This document shows positions 53,305-62,643 of a stretch of DNA of 64,000 bases, piece by piece. A program made the translations under genes and the position numbers. The notes below the pieces were generated by a model. It was not told the DNA's origin and ran no database searches. It was given only the letters and a program-made list of their open reading frames with translations. Each line of letters begins with the position of its first letter. Within the stretch, counting starts at the first letter, position 1. The stretch comes from Pseudomonas entomophila. GTDB lineage: Bacteria > Pseudomonadota > Gammaproteobacteria > Pseudomonadales > Pseudomonadaceae. The stretch spans positions 2,743,501 through 2,807,500 of the forward strand of contig NZ_CP070982.1 of assembly GCF_018417595.1 (NCBI RefSeq). Direction: 5' to 3'.

Positions 53305-53332
53305 TAAGGTGTAGAGCGTACTCTACAGTCAA
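53305..53332. promoter_or_regulatory. MerR-type operator/promoter between the SDR and MerR genes
   Basis: The palindrome GTAGAGCGTACTCTAC lies at 53311-53326. On the minus strand it sits between TTGACT (-35) and TAGCCT (-10) with about 20 bases between, the over-long spacer that MerR regulators correct by DNA distortion. This places the SDR gene under MerR activation. Confidence 0.72.
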
Positions 53333-53344
53333 GAGATTTTTACT

Positions 53345-53749
53345 GTGAATGTTGGAGAGTTGGAGCGCCGCAGTGGAGTCGGCCGCCATACATTGCGTTA
53401 TTACGAGCAACTCGGGCTTATCGTGGCCCATCGCCAAGCCAATAACTACCGCAACTACAGCGAGCAGACCGTTGTTGATCTGGCCTTTATACAAAGTGCC
53501 CAGAGCGGTGGTTTTTCACTCGCCGAGATCAGCGACATCCTTGCAGCCAAGCGGGGTAATACGATCGATTGCGCCCAAGGGGCGGCCTTGGTCGCCAGCA
53601 AGATGGCCGAAGTTCAAGCGAAGATCACCACGCTGCAAGCCGCCTATGTATTTCTGGAGGCGGAGCGTGCAAAGCTGGAAGCCAGTGCCATTGCCAACGG
53701 CCTCACTATTCCTCGGGCTTCTGCCCATCAGCATGGCTCGACGCTGTAG
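53345..53749 (+). CDS. MerR-family transcriptional regulator
   Basis: A 134-residue regulator with the winged helix NVGELERRSGVGRHTLRYYE and a dimerisation helix (about 75-115). No CxxC or Cys-pair metal motif is visible; a single Cys sits in NTIDCAQG. It starts with GTG after the divergent operator. Likely effector is organic or oxidative rather than metal. Confidence 0.92.
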   Translation: MNVGELERRSGVGRHTLRYYEQLGLIVAHRQANNYRNYSEQTVVDLAFIQSAQSGGFSLAEISDILAAKRGNTIDCAQGAALVASKMAEVQAKITTLQAAYVFLEAERAKLEASAIANGLTIPRASAHQHGSTL

Positions 53750-53820
53750 CCGATTGGTCGCATTTTGCCTGTCGCCACCGTCTTATTTGGGGCGGCAGCG
53801 GTCATTCGTGAGGGACTCCT

Positions 53821-53839
53821 TCCGACCCATAGCGGACAT
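53821..53839. repeat. Left repeat flanking the GrpB gene
   Basis: CCGACCCATAGCGGACAT at this position has an inverted relative near 54330-54350 (TGTCCGCTATCGACCCATAG). Such sequences are common P. putida intergenic repeats; here they enclose the truncated GrpB gene. Confidence 0.5.
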
Positions 53840-53874
53840 CAAATATCGGAGTTCCCTCGCGGCCCAACGATCAT

Positions 53875-54363
53875 TCAACTATGGATACCGGCGTTCATGA
53901 GCGCGGCGGTAATGAATGGTCCCTTTTTCTCAAGATATTCAGCCATTCCACCAGTATTGCTCGACTCCAACTGAAGCTTCAGCGCTTCATACTGCTGGCG
54001 GATCGAGGCATCGCTCCTGAGCAAATCTCTGAACCCAAGCATCTGAGTGATCGAAATGTGGTCGCGGGCACAAGCGTGGAGCTTGTGCGTGCGGATCCCA
54101 TCCACATTGCGTCGGTAGAAATAATGCCCTTCCGATAGGTCACTTCCTCGAACATACCCCAAATCCTTTAACACCTCGTCTCGCGCCGAGACATTGCAAT
54201 GATCACGGACCTCGATGAGTACATCGATCTCGGGCTTCGCCGCGAGACCTGCAACAGAGGTGCTTCCAACGTGGTGTATGGCAATCAGTTCATCGCCAAA
54301 AGCCGAAGCGATGAGTGGCTCGCAGCCAGTGTCCGCTATCGACCCATAGCTGCCCTTCACCAC
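53875..54363 (-). pseudogene. GrpB-family (UPF0157) protein, N-terminally truncated
   Basis: The frame gives a 162-residue protein with the family core IAIHHVGSTSVAGLAAKPEI (nucleotidyltransferase-like VGSTxVPGLxAKP motif) and a nearly complete C-terminus. The expected first residues (with DPxWP) are missing; instead the frame begins in a stem-loop (AGCTGCCC with GGGCAGCT, 54348-54371) and reads MVKGSYGSIADTG, which is repeat sequence. Function of the family is unclear, perhaps nucleotide-related. Confidence 0.6.
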
Positions 54364-54371
54364 GGGCAGCT
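54330..54371. repeat. Right repeat and stem-loop flanking the GrpB gene
   Basis: It contains TGTCCGCTATCGACCCATAG and a stem-loop AGCTGCCC/GGGCAGCT. Part of it is inverted relative to the left repeat at 53821. Confidence 0.5.
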
Positions 54372-54405
54372 AGCGGCCAGAAGCAGTCAATCGAGTAACC
54401 GTTAG

Positions 54406-55179
54406 ATCAGGAGAAGTGCAGATGTCACCCGCGGCGCCACCAGGAACACGCTTGCGCAATGGCCACGCCATGCGTTCGTACAACCTCGAACTGGCCGCCT
54501 GGTCGCGCAAGCCCATCGGCAAGGCGATTTACCGCTCGTGATCGGTGATTGCTCGATTCTGCTGGGGGCGCTTGCGGGCGCGCGACAGGCAGGGCCACTT
54601 TCACTGATCCATATCGATGGGCACAGCGATTTTCGTCATCCCGGCAATGACGACCCCAAGCCGACGCTGGGCGCCGTGGCAGGCATGGACCGTGCCCTGG
54701 CGACCGGGCGTGGCGAAGCGCTGGCGACGCATTGGCCGGGTGTACCGGTTCCACTGGTTACCGATGCCCATGTCGTACAGTTGGGCGAGCGCGAAAGCTG
54801 CGACGAGGATTTCGCATGGCCCGATATCAACCACACCGCGATCAACCGGATCGATGTTTTCGAGGCGCTGACGATCGGCCCCGATGCCGTTGTGCGGCGT
54901 ATAGGCGACGTGCTTGATCAAGCTCCCGGCCAAGGGTTCTGGATTCATCTCGATGTCGATGTGCTGGATCAAACCACGATGCCCGCTGTCGACTCCCCAG
55001 GTACCCCAGGGCTCGCGTCGGACGATCTGGTGAAGATCATGACCCCCTTCGTAGCCGATCGACGCTGCCGGGGCATGACGGTGACCGTCTTTGATCCTGA
55101 CCTGGACCCTGACGGACGATGCGCCGCCGTGATCGTCGGGATCCTGGCGCGACTTCCGTTTCCGAGCCGCCCCGATTGA
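54406..55179 (+). pseudogene. Arginase/agmatinase family protein, N-terminally truncated
   Basis: The open frame supports about 214-258 residues. It carries IGDCSILLGAL (GGD[CH]S in intact proteins, first Gly lost), LIHIDGHSDFRHP and WIHLDVDVLDQTTMPAVDSP with the manganese ligands of arginases. The first 90 residues of the usual protein are absent; a GTG at 54538 could restart translation but with no ribosome site. An ATG at 54422 with AGGAG upstream is in another frame and gives only a 39-residue peptide, so the original start region seems decayed. Confidence 0.6.
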
Positions 55180-55258
55180 GGTCTACAGCCACTCGCCGCC
55201 GCTGACGCTGGTCAGCGGCGGGCCTCGCTCGGCACTTCGGCGTACGGGTGCGTAGCGC

Positions 55259-56926
55259 TCACTGGGCGGCCAATGGCGTCTCGGCCTGAGACTCGGCGCT
55301 AGGCGCATATTGCTCGATCAGGCGCCACAACAATCTGCCCATGGGAAGCCGGTAGATGTCGCTATGAGCGCCCCCTCCCGAACCCGGTGAGTTGAATTGG
55401 GTAATGCCGTCGGACGCGTCGATGTAACTGACCTTGCCCCGACTCAACGTCGATGCCGTGCAATGGCTGTCACCTACCTTGCACAGGCTGAAAAGGCCAT
55501 TCGGGGAGGCGGAGGTATCGCTGGCTTTCAAGCAGTCGAACGTGGCGGAGCTGGCCGGAGCAGCCGCGCCACACACCAGGTTCCAGGACTTGATCGAGCC
55601 GGAAGGGTCGTACCAGAACACCGGGCCGCCGGCAGCGCCGTCATGCTCCGAAGCGGTAAGCGCGATATGGGTGTTCTGCAGTTTTGCGAAATCCCGATAG
55701 GGGGCGCCTTCCTTGCCGTCACCCACGGTGAAGCGATTGATACTGACTGCGCCTTGGAGGCCCACCGCCAGGTTCACATGGCTTTGCGGAAAGGCCTGCT
55801 GTGGCGCCAGCGCGGGCGAGCTGAACAACGCACGCATCATGGCGCGTGCACCGAAGCTGTGGCCGATGGTGACGACTTTGGCGTTGCTCTTGGATGCCGC
55901 GAGCGCGTTGGGCACCGTCTGGTTGACGAGCATGTTCAACCACGTTAGGCCGATCTCGTCGGCGTCGTTGGCCTTGTTGCCATAGCTGAAGAAGTTGGTG
56001 AACGAGTTGGACCAGAACGATGGCCAGGTCACACCGATGACGAGAGGGCGAAAGCGGGTGGTGTCGAGGACGTCTGTCTTGGGCGTGGTGTAGATGCCTT
56101 TTTCGGCTGTCGGCTGGAAGACCTGGTTGCTTCGCACTGCCTTGGCCCGGTTGAGCGGCGACTTTTGCGCCTGGCCAACTTCATAGGCTGCAGCCATCAG
56201 GTTGCCCGTGATGTCGTTGATGTTGCGTATGGCCTCGTCTTGGGCGGTGTTCCAGCCCATGACCACGACGATGACGTGGGTGTAGCGTGAGCCGGTGAGG
56301 TCCCGGGTCAGGTTCTGCTCAAGCGACTTCAGTGCCTGCGCGCTCTCCTGGTACAAGCTCCTGAGGCCTGAGTGGGTCTGCTCCAGATTGCGCGAAGCAT
56401 CGCAGGCATTCCAATCGCTGACTTTCTTCAGGTCGTAGTCTTTGCGGATGTTGGCCAGGGCGTCGGCTGCATAGGCGTTGTAGACAAAGCAATGGGACTT
56501 GGCCATATAGCCGGTGTCGTGGTCCGGCAGTACACCATTCTTGAGGATGTGCGAGACGAACATTGCCTTGGTGTCCCACTGCTGAAAGCGTTTGATCTGG
56601 TGGGACGTGTTGGTGCTGGTATCTTGTTCTGCCTTGAAGTAAGTGGCGTCGGCGTGAAACAGCTTCTTGCTCTCATCGCTGACCTTGGGCCCACCGATGA
56701 TCTGCTGCGGGCTCTTTTCGAGCGCGACCACGTAACCGGGGTAGTGGAGGGCCGTCCCGGAGGGGAAGTAGAGCATGCTGTGGAATTTCACTGCGTTGGC
56801 GCTATTGACTTCCAGCACATCCTCGTAGGGCGTCATCACTCGATCCGTCGACGTGCAGCCGGTCATGGCCATGGACATCAGAAGCGCGGACAGTGCCGTC
56901 AAGCCTGCTTGCGGGAGCCTGAACAT
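55259..56926 (-). CDS. Lipoprotein with alpha/beta-hydrolase fold
   Basis: A 555-residue lipoprotein: lipobox MAMTGC with Cys24 after a short hydrophobic segment. The nucleophile elbow TIGHSFGAR is near residues 352-360, and further HVNLAVGLQGAVS follows. The domain core starts near residue 200 with YTHVIVVVMGWNTAQDEAI. Such proteins are esterase- or lipase-like; the substrate is unknown. The start at 56926 follows GGAGGA. It lies divergent from the peptidoglycan hydrolase gene and may act on envelope lipids. Confidence 0.78.
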   Translation of the reverse strand: MFRLPQAGLTALSALLMSMAMTGCTSTDRVMTPYEDVLEVNSANAVKFHSMLYFPSGTALHYPGYVVALEKSPQQIIGGPKVSDESKKLFHADATYFKAEQDTSTNTSHQIKRFQQWDTKAMFVSHILKNGVLPDHDTGYMAKSHCFVYNAYAADALANIRKDYDLKKVSDWNACDASRNLEQTHSGLRSLYQESAQALKSLEQNLTRDLTGSRYTHVIVVVMGWNTAQDEAIRNINDITGNLMAAAYEVGQAQKSPLNRAKAVRSNQVFQPTAEKGIYTTPKTDVLDTTRFRPLVIGVTWPSFWSNSFTNFFSYGNKANDADEIGLTWLNMLVNQTVPNALAASKSNAKVVTIGHSFGARAMMRALFSSPALAPQQAFPQSHVNLAVGLQGAVSINRFTVGDGKEGAPYRDFAKLQNTHIALTASEHDGAAGGPVFWYDPSGSIKSWNLVCGAAAPASSATFDCLKASDTSASPNGLFSLCKVGDSHCTASTLSRGKVSYIDASDGITQFNSPGSGGGAHSDIYRLPMGRLLWRLIEQYAPSAESQAETPLAAQ

Positions 56927-57169
56927 GGAGTCCTCCGTGGAGCGGTGTATTCCGTTTGGTTGGGGTGATATCAAAATGACTCTAGCCGCTTTCGCGCACT
57001 CTGCATTCACCGCTTCCAATGATTTCGAAGCCGCTGAGCGGCGGGTAGCGCCATGAACTTGACACTCGAACATTCGAGACTTTACTGAAGAGGTCAGGTC
57101 ATTCATTTCTCTACAGTTTGCGATGGGGGCGCAAGCGGGCCGGCGACTCACCGGTCAAGGATCCCCCAC

Positions 57170-58891
57170 ATGCCCAACGCCAACGATGTGAAGTGGTTCA
57201 AGAACCAGTTTCAGAGCCAGATGTCACCTGCGCTAGCCAATACGCCCCTGACGGTGGATTTCATGGCCGCCATCGCGTGCCAGGAAACGGGTGAGGTCTG
57301 GCCGGTACTGCGCAACAAAGGCCTCCCGGTCCCCGAGATCCTGGAGCTCTGTGTCGGCGATACCCTGGATGTGAACAAGCAGGATGCAAAGAAGGGGCGC
57401 CAGGCCTTCCCCAAGAACAAGGCGGCACTGCTGGCCGCTCCCAACGGCCAGGCCATGTTCGACATTGCCCATCAGGCCCTGGTGGACATGGCCAAACATA
57501 TTGACGGCTACGCCAAAGTCGCCCGCAACCCGGACAAGCTTTGCCATGGGTTCGGGATATTCCAACGTGATTTGCAGTTCTTCAAGACCGACCCCGACTA
57601 CTTCCTGCAACGGCGCTACGTCAACTTCGATGATGCATTGCAACTGAGCGTTGCCGAATTGAAGCGCGGCCTAAAGCAACTCGGTCTGAGCAAGCGATCG
57701 TCCCTCAGCGATATGGAACTCGCGGCGGTCGGCATCGCTTACAACACCGGCGGCTTCAACCCCCGCAAAGGGCTGCGCCAGGGCTTTTTCGACGGTAAGC
57801 GGTTCTACGGCGAGAACCTCTTCGACTTCATCCGCCTGGCTCACACCGTTGCCGTGGAGGGCCAGCCGGCACTGTTGACTCAGCCTGCGCCGGGGCTTTC
57901 ATTGGTGCCCCCTCCCAGCGCGCTGATGGCACAGGGCGAATTCTTCAGGGTAGACACACGCGAGAGCCCGTTGCGCATGCGCAGCGAACCGCGCATAAGC
58001 GACCCAGCGCAAGCCAATGTGATCGCCAACCTGCCGGACGGCCAACCAGTGCGGGCCGTCACCGGCAAAGTGCGCAATGGTTTTGTGGAGGTGGAGACGT
58101 CACTCAACGGTGCCTTGCTGCGCGGTTTCGTTGCACAGAAGTTCCTGGTCGCAGATTCGACAGTACAGGACATTCCGCTTGTCAGCCCATCTGCATCACC
58201 GCCTACCAGCGGTATCGTCGCCGTCTCCATGCCACGCAAGCCGGGTGTGGTGACGCGGCGGGTCGATTTCGCCGGTGCCCATTCACTCAATGAAGCGAAC
58301 ATGCCGCAGCGGCTCGGTGATTCGGCCGACAGTTTGCGCGCTGAACTGGCCGCCATCGTTGACTGGCTGGCGGTGGAAAAACCAGCGCACAAGCGCTACC
58401 AGCCCAGGGACGGCTTGACCTTCTGCAATATCTATTGCCATGACTACTGCATGCTGGCAGGTGCCTACCTGCCGCGGGTGTGGTGGACGGAAAAAGCGCT
58501 GATCACGCTGTCGCAGGGCAAGCCGGTCGAGCCGCTGATCGGCACTTCCCTGCGCGAAATGCGGGCCAACGACCTGTTCCGCTGGCTGCGCGATTTTGGC
58601 CCCGACTTCGGCTGGCGCCAGACGGGTACCCTGAGCAAATTGCAGCAGGCCGCCAACCAGGGCGGCATAGCGCTGATCGTTGCGCGGCGCAAGGCGGAAG
58701 GGAAGTCCGGGCACATCGTTGCCGTCGTCCCTGAAACGGCGCAGAAGAGCGCGAGGCACGATGCCAATGGCGAGGTGGTGGCGCCGCTGCAGAGCCAGGC
58801 CGGGGCAAGGAATTTCCGCATGGAGACGGGGACGGTCAACTGGTGGAACGGCGAGCAGTTTGCCGAGAGTGCGTTCTGGATTCATGGGTGA
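57170..58891 (+). CDS. Two-domain peptidoglycan hydrolase without signal peptide
   Basis: A 573-residue protein. Residues 1-235 look like a lysozyme/transglycosylase: IACQETGEVW with Glu39, GFGIFQ at 127-132 (GLMQ-like), and VGIAYNTGG near 200 (AYNAG-like). Residues 260-335 look like an SH3b domain (RESPLRMRSEPR, RGFVAQKFL). The C-terminal 160 residues hold Cys419 in LTFCNIYCHDYC and His515 in GKSGHIVAVVPE, a likely NlpC/P60- or CHAP-type amidase/peptidase. No signal peptide is seen. The assignment is by motif reading and moderately sure. Confidence 0.68.
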   Translation: MPNANDVKWFKNQFQSQMSPALANTPLTVDFMAAIACQETGEVWPVLRNKGLPVPEILELCVGDTLDVNKQDAKKGRQAFPKNKAALLAAPNGQAMFDIAHQALVDMAKHIDGYAKVARNPDKLCHGFGIFQRDLQFFKTDPDYFLQRRYVNFDDALQLSVAELKRGLKQLGLSKRSSLSDMELAAVGIAYNTGGFNPRKGLRQGFFDGKRFYGENLFDFIRLAHTVAVEGQPALLTQPAPGLSLVPPPSALMAQGEFFRVDTRESPLRMRSEPRISDPAQANVIANLPDGQPVRAVTGKVRNGFVEVETSLNGALLRGFVAQKFLVADSTVQDIPLVSPSASPPTSGIVAVSMPRKPGVVTRRVDFAGAHSLNEANMPQRLGDSADSLRAELAAIVDWLAVEKPAHKRYQPRDGLTFCNIYCHDYCMLAGAYLPRVWWTEKALITLSQGKPVEPLIGTSLREMRANDLFRWLRDFGPDFGWRQTGTLSKLQQAANQGGIALIVARRKAEGKSGHIVAVVPETAQKSARHDANGEVVAPLQSQAGARNFRMETGTVNWWNGEQFAESAFWIHG

Positions 58892-59052
58892 CTCGACGCC
58901 GTCGAAGGGGGGCGAGCGGCCAGTTGGCACTGGCTGCTCGTTTCCCATTGCTGCATAGTGACTCGCGTCGATAAGCTCGCGAAGCGTTCTTCCACCATCG
59001 TCATACAGACGTGCTACATACGGAGTCTGCTACATCGTCCTTCAGGCCGAAC

Positions 59053-60918
59053 CTAGGAGTCGGTATCCACCTTCGCGAACCACTGTCTGCTTGGTACCGG
59101 TTTTTCCGCCGATGCGCGAGGAGCGTTCAGTCCTCCGGCGACAAGACCTTCATGAATGCGGGCGATGATTTGGTCGTACACATGTCCCCTAAGTGTGATT
59201 GCGAGGGCTTTGCTTAGAACTTTCCTGGCCCAGTTCAGCTTCGAGTGCTCGATGTAATGGTCGGTGACGCTATTCATTCGTTGCTCGATCTGGTCTCGTA
59301 TGCTCTCGACCTGGAATACACCGAATGGCCAGTCGCTGAGCTCCTCGGTTTTTCCATTGGATTTTTTACCACTCAGCTCAGCTGGCAGAAGGTCGTCCAT
59401 CAGCGGAATGATCGGCAGTTCGATCCCCTTGCTGCCTTTGCGTGCCCACTTCGCGCCTTCTTGTTTCTGCGCCGGGTCCAGGTCATCGAAAAGCGAGTTG
59501 CCCGCAGGTAAGGTAAATACATGGGACAAGAACTTCTGTGCATTGCGGCGACCCAGCAAGTAGTCATGCTGGCGAAAATCGCGGCTGAGAAACCCGGAGA
59601 AACCACCCAGTGCGCCGCCTGCCAATGAAAGGCCACTAGGGGCGGCATCGCCGCGCGAGGGAGCAATAAGAAATCGGCTGTAGATTTCCTCATCCGCCGC
59701 CAAGGCCAAGTCCTGTGCAGAGAATCGCGCCTGGTTCTTCCACGCGCCGATCAGGTCGCCTATCACACTGGTCAGGGCCGGTGTCATGCCGGCAGGTTCG
59801 TCATGCCCCTGGGCTTGGGTGTCCGGGAACGGATCGATCATCAAGACGCAGCGTTTCGCTAGCAGCCCACTACGCTCGTTCCTGCCAGTGAGTCCCGCCA
59901 GTTCCTGGCGAGCCAGGTCAAGGGGTTCGTTGTTCATCGTGCCGCCGTCGACCAGAAACGTCGAGAACTCAGGTACGGGCATACGCAAGGGATTGGGCTG
60001 AAGCCGAACGACGCGTGCTGGCTTGTTGTCGTCACCTGGAAGCACGACGAAACGGTAGTTGTAATCGGATGACACGCGGGTCATTGGGCGAGGTGCTAGC
60101 GCCAACGGAAAAGCGCCGCTGGCAACAGCGGTCATGCCCAGCACTTTCCAGCGTTCGGTCGTGGCGGGGCTCCAGTCGAGGGCTATGTCGTCCCCCCTGA
60201 TCGGTGTGGCAACGCCATTTTGGCTGTAGCTAATGGTGAAGCTTCTATAGTCGCGGTGCATGGTCATGCCCAGGCCGACCCCTTGCCCACTGCCGAGTTG
60301 GAGGAAGTAGGGGATGCCGCGCAGATTGGCAATGGTGAACAAGTAGCGAGTCGGGCTGGCCAAGTAGGGGCGGTGGACGACATTGTTGCCCTTATAACTC
60401 AGGCAGGCCTGGGCGATGTCCAGTAGTGAAGAACTGTCCAGCAGGGACTGCACGACACTGTCAGGTGCATCCAGATCCTTTGTAGTCAGCAGTTTGTCGA
60501 TCGAGATGTCTTGTACCCAGGATTTGAAGAACGGGTTGCGGCTCGCCATTTCATCGATCCATTCGCGCTCGCGCTTGGAAAGGGAGGCATACCCGTGGAC
60601 ACCAAGTTCCTTGCAACTCATATGTGGGAAGTCGAAGCGAGCGGCGACCGCCATAATTGCGGCGCTCATGCTGCCGGCGGAGGCGCCGGTGACGACCTTG
60701 ATAACAACTTTGTGTTGCGGTACCGAGGCTTGCAAAGGCGTACCCACGGTTTTGGCCTTGGCTTGCTCCCAGGCATCCAGGGCCTCGAAAAGGTAGTCCA
60801 GCACGCCGGCCTCATAGGGGCCGGCTGAAATGGCACCGGCCATTACCAAGCCAATTTCGAACGTTTGTGGAGCCGGTTCGTCAGTCTTGTCTACATAGTT
60901 ACCATCGTGTGTGCTCAT
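59053..60918 (-). CDS. Patatin-like phospholipase
   Basis: A 621-residue protein with the patatin dyad: TGASAGSMSAA with Ser80 and VDGGTMNNEP with Asp324. The oxyanion loop is LVMAGAISAGPYEAGV. The C-terminal half is not similar to known families by eye. It is longer than usual patatins and may have an extra C-terminal domain. No signal peptide is present. With the lipoprotein hydrolase and the peptidoglycan hydrolase it forms an envelope-attacking neighbourhood. Confidence 0.85.
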   Translation of the reverse strand: MSTHDGNYVDKTDEPAPQTFEIGLVMAGAISAGPYEAGVLDYLFEALDAWEQAKAKTVGTPLQASVPQHKVVIKVVTGASAGSMSAAIMAVAARFDFPHMSCKELGVHGYASLSKREREWIDEMASRNPFFKSWVQDISIDKLLTTKDLDAPDSVVQSLLDSSSLLDIAQACLSYKGNNVVHRPYLASPTRYLFTIANLRGIPYFLQLGSGQGVGLGMTMHRDYRSFTISYSQNGVATPIRGDDIALDWSPATTERWKVLGMTAVASGAFPLALAPRPMTRVSSDYNYRFVVLPGDDNKPARVVRLQPNPLRMPVPEFSTFLVDGGTMNNEPLDLARQELAGLTGRNERSGLLAKRCVLMIDPFPDTQAQGHDEPAGMTPALTSVIGDLIGAWKNQARFSAQDLALAADEEIYSRFLIAPSRGDAAPSGLSLAGGALGGFSGFLSRDFRQHDYLLGRRNAQKFLSHVFTLPAGNSLFDDLDPAQKQEGAKWARKGSKGIELPIIPLMDDLLPAELSGKKSNGKTEELSDWPFGVFQVESIRDQIEQRMNSVTDHYIEHSKLNWARKVLSKALAITLRGHVYDQIIARIHEGLVAGGLNAPRASAEKPVPSRQWFAKVDTDS

Positions 60919-61635
60919 AGCCAGTGTCCCTGATGTATCAGAGATGGATACGCAGTCCCAGCAGGTCGGCTCGCCTCACCAAGGTCAGAACTGCGGACCA
61001 GGACACATCAAGCAAGAGTGCCAGTCTGGAAAATGTCGGTCTTCGCCTGCCATCTAAGCAGGCAAATGATGGGCCATGATCGGGCTGCCACAGGCATGAC
61101 AACGGCGAACAAGCAGGGCAGGTGCCTGGCCTATTCTGAACGGTAGTTCTCGGTCGTCCTGACTGCCAGTGCCTCAGATCGGTGACAGCCAAGTGGAGAG
61201 TGCACATCTCACTCACCTGCAATTCATTACGAACCCTCCAATCTAGAGTTCAATCCTCCGCCGGCGAATCATGAACCCGGCAGCGTTATCACCAATACCA
61301 CTAGCCGTGCCGCAGCGCGGTTAGTGCTGGTTGAAGAAGGATGCCGCGAATGGGTCAGCGCAGCCCACGACCGGCGCAACACCGACCGGTTCCTCGCCGG
61401 CAGTGGTATCAAGACGCCGCCGCAGGACAAGGCGCTGCTGCCCAGATACCTAGACTTCAAGCGGCCCCCCCAGGGGCAGTGAACGCAGGGCCAGACTGCA
61501 GCAATTCTGACCTACCCATCTGTTCAGGCATACGGTCATCGTCGCGAACTGGCCGGGTGGCCCTTTGGCCTTGGCGGGCAATACTTCTCTGTACAGCCGA
61601 GCGTGCGGCGATCAGCGCGCTGAGAGAGGTGTGAG
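60919..61635. other. Long gap with a possible decayed gene
   Basis: No intact gene is supported. From about 61272 to 61482 the plus frame gives a plausible but startless peptide (ITNTTSRAAARLVLVEEGCR, then IKTPPQDKALLPRYLDFK) ending at TGA. No family was recognised. The rest is low in coding signal. Confidence 0.4.
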
Positions 61636-62565
61636 GTGAACAAACTATCAATCGTGGGTGCCGGCATGGTCGGTGAGGCGGCGGCGCAGATCATCGCCCG
61701 GGAGGAATACTGCCGCGAGTTGATGCTGGTCGATGTGCAGGGCGACCTGGCGCAGGGCAAGGCGCTGGACATCTGGCAGGCCGCCGTCGAGTCCGGTTCC
61801 GATACCCGGGTTCACGGTGGTGCCAACGCCGAGATGCTGCAGGATTCCGACCTGGTGGTGATCACGGCGGGCGTGCCGCGCAAGCCCGGCCAGTCGCGCC
61901 AGGATGTGCTGAGCATCAACCTGCCGATTCTCGACGGCATCATGCAGGACATCAACCGTCACGCCCCGGCGGCGACGGTCCTGGTGGTGTCGAACCCCGT
62001 TGACGTGCTGACCTACCGGGCCTGGAGCCTGAGCGGGCTGGGGCGCGGCAAGGTGTTCGGGCAGGCGGGAGTGCTGGATACCGCGCGCATGAAGTGCTTC
62101 ATCGCCGAGGAAACCGGTTTTTCCGCCCGGGATATCACGGCGCTGGTCCTGGGCGGGCATGGCGACAGCATGGTGCCGTTGATGCGTTACTGCGCGATCG
62201 GTTCGGTGCCGCTGTCGCACTTCCTCTCCAATGAGCAGATAGAACGGATTGTGCAGCGCACGCGCCAGGGTGGCGGCGAGATCCTTGGCTTGAAGAAAAT
62301 TGGGAGCGCCTGCGATGCGCCGGGCGTGGCCATTGCGCAGATGGTGGATACCATCGCCAACGGGCGCAATCGCATCCTGCCGACGGTCGCGATTCTCGAG
62401 GGCGAGTACGGGCGCAACGACATTGCCATGGGGGTTCCCTGTGTGCTGGCGGCAGAGGGGCTTGCACGGGTGATCGAGTTGCCCCTGGATGCGCAGGAAC
62501 AGGCGATGTTCGACCACTCCGCGGACGCTGTGGTGCGGGACATTGCTGAGATGAAGGCGTTATAG
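61636..62565 (+). CDS. mdh: Malate dehydrogenase (LDH-like, NAD-dependent)
   Basis: A 309-residue enzyme of the lactate/malate dehydrogenase type. The NAD motif VGAGMVGEAAAQ, DLVVITAGVPRKPGQSRQDV with the substrate Arg loop, the strand VVSNPVDVLTY and the catalytic His in LGGHGDSMVPL are clear. Pattern RKPGQSR favours malate. The GTG start has AGAGAGGTG upstream. Converges with the MFS gene. Confidence 0.92.
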   Translation: MNKLSIVGAGMVGEAAAQIIAREEYCRELMLVDVQGDLAQGKALDIWQAAVESGSDTRVHGGANAEMLQDSDLVVITAGVPRKPGQSRQDVLSINLPILDGIMQDINRHAPAATVLVVSNPVDVLTYRAWSLSGLGRGKVFGQAGVLDTARMKCFIAEETGFSARDITALVLGGHGDSMVPLMRYCAIGSVPLSHFLSNEQIERIVQRTRQGGGEILGLKKIGSACDAPGVAIAQMVDTIANGRNRILPTVAILEGEYGRNDIAMGVPCVLAAEGLARVIELPLDAQEQAMFDHSADAVVRDIAEMKAL

Positions 62566-62588
62566 AAGGAGGGTGCTTTGAAGGTGGC

Positions 62589-62638
62589 GGCGGTAGCCTT
62601 GCAGCGCCTTCAAGATCGAGCGCTGCAAGGCTACCGCC
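62589..62638. terminator. Bidirectional terminator between mdh and MFS gene
   Basis: A perfect 19-bp stem (GGCGGTAGCCTTGCAGCGC and its complement) around a 12-base loop in the 78-base gap of the convergent genes. No long T tract, but the stem is very stable. Confidence 0.75.
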
Positions 62639-62643
62639 AAGCA

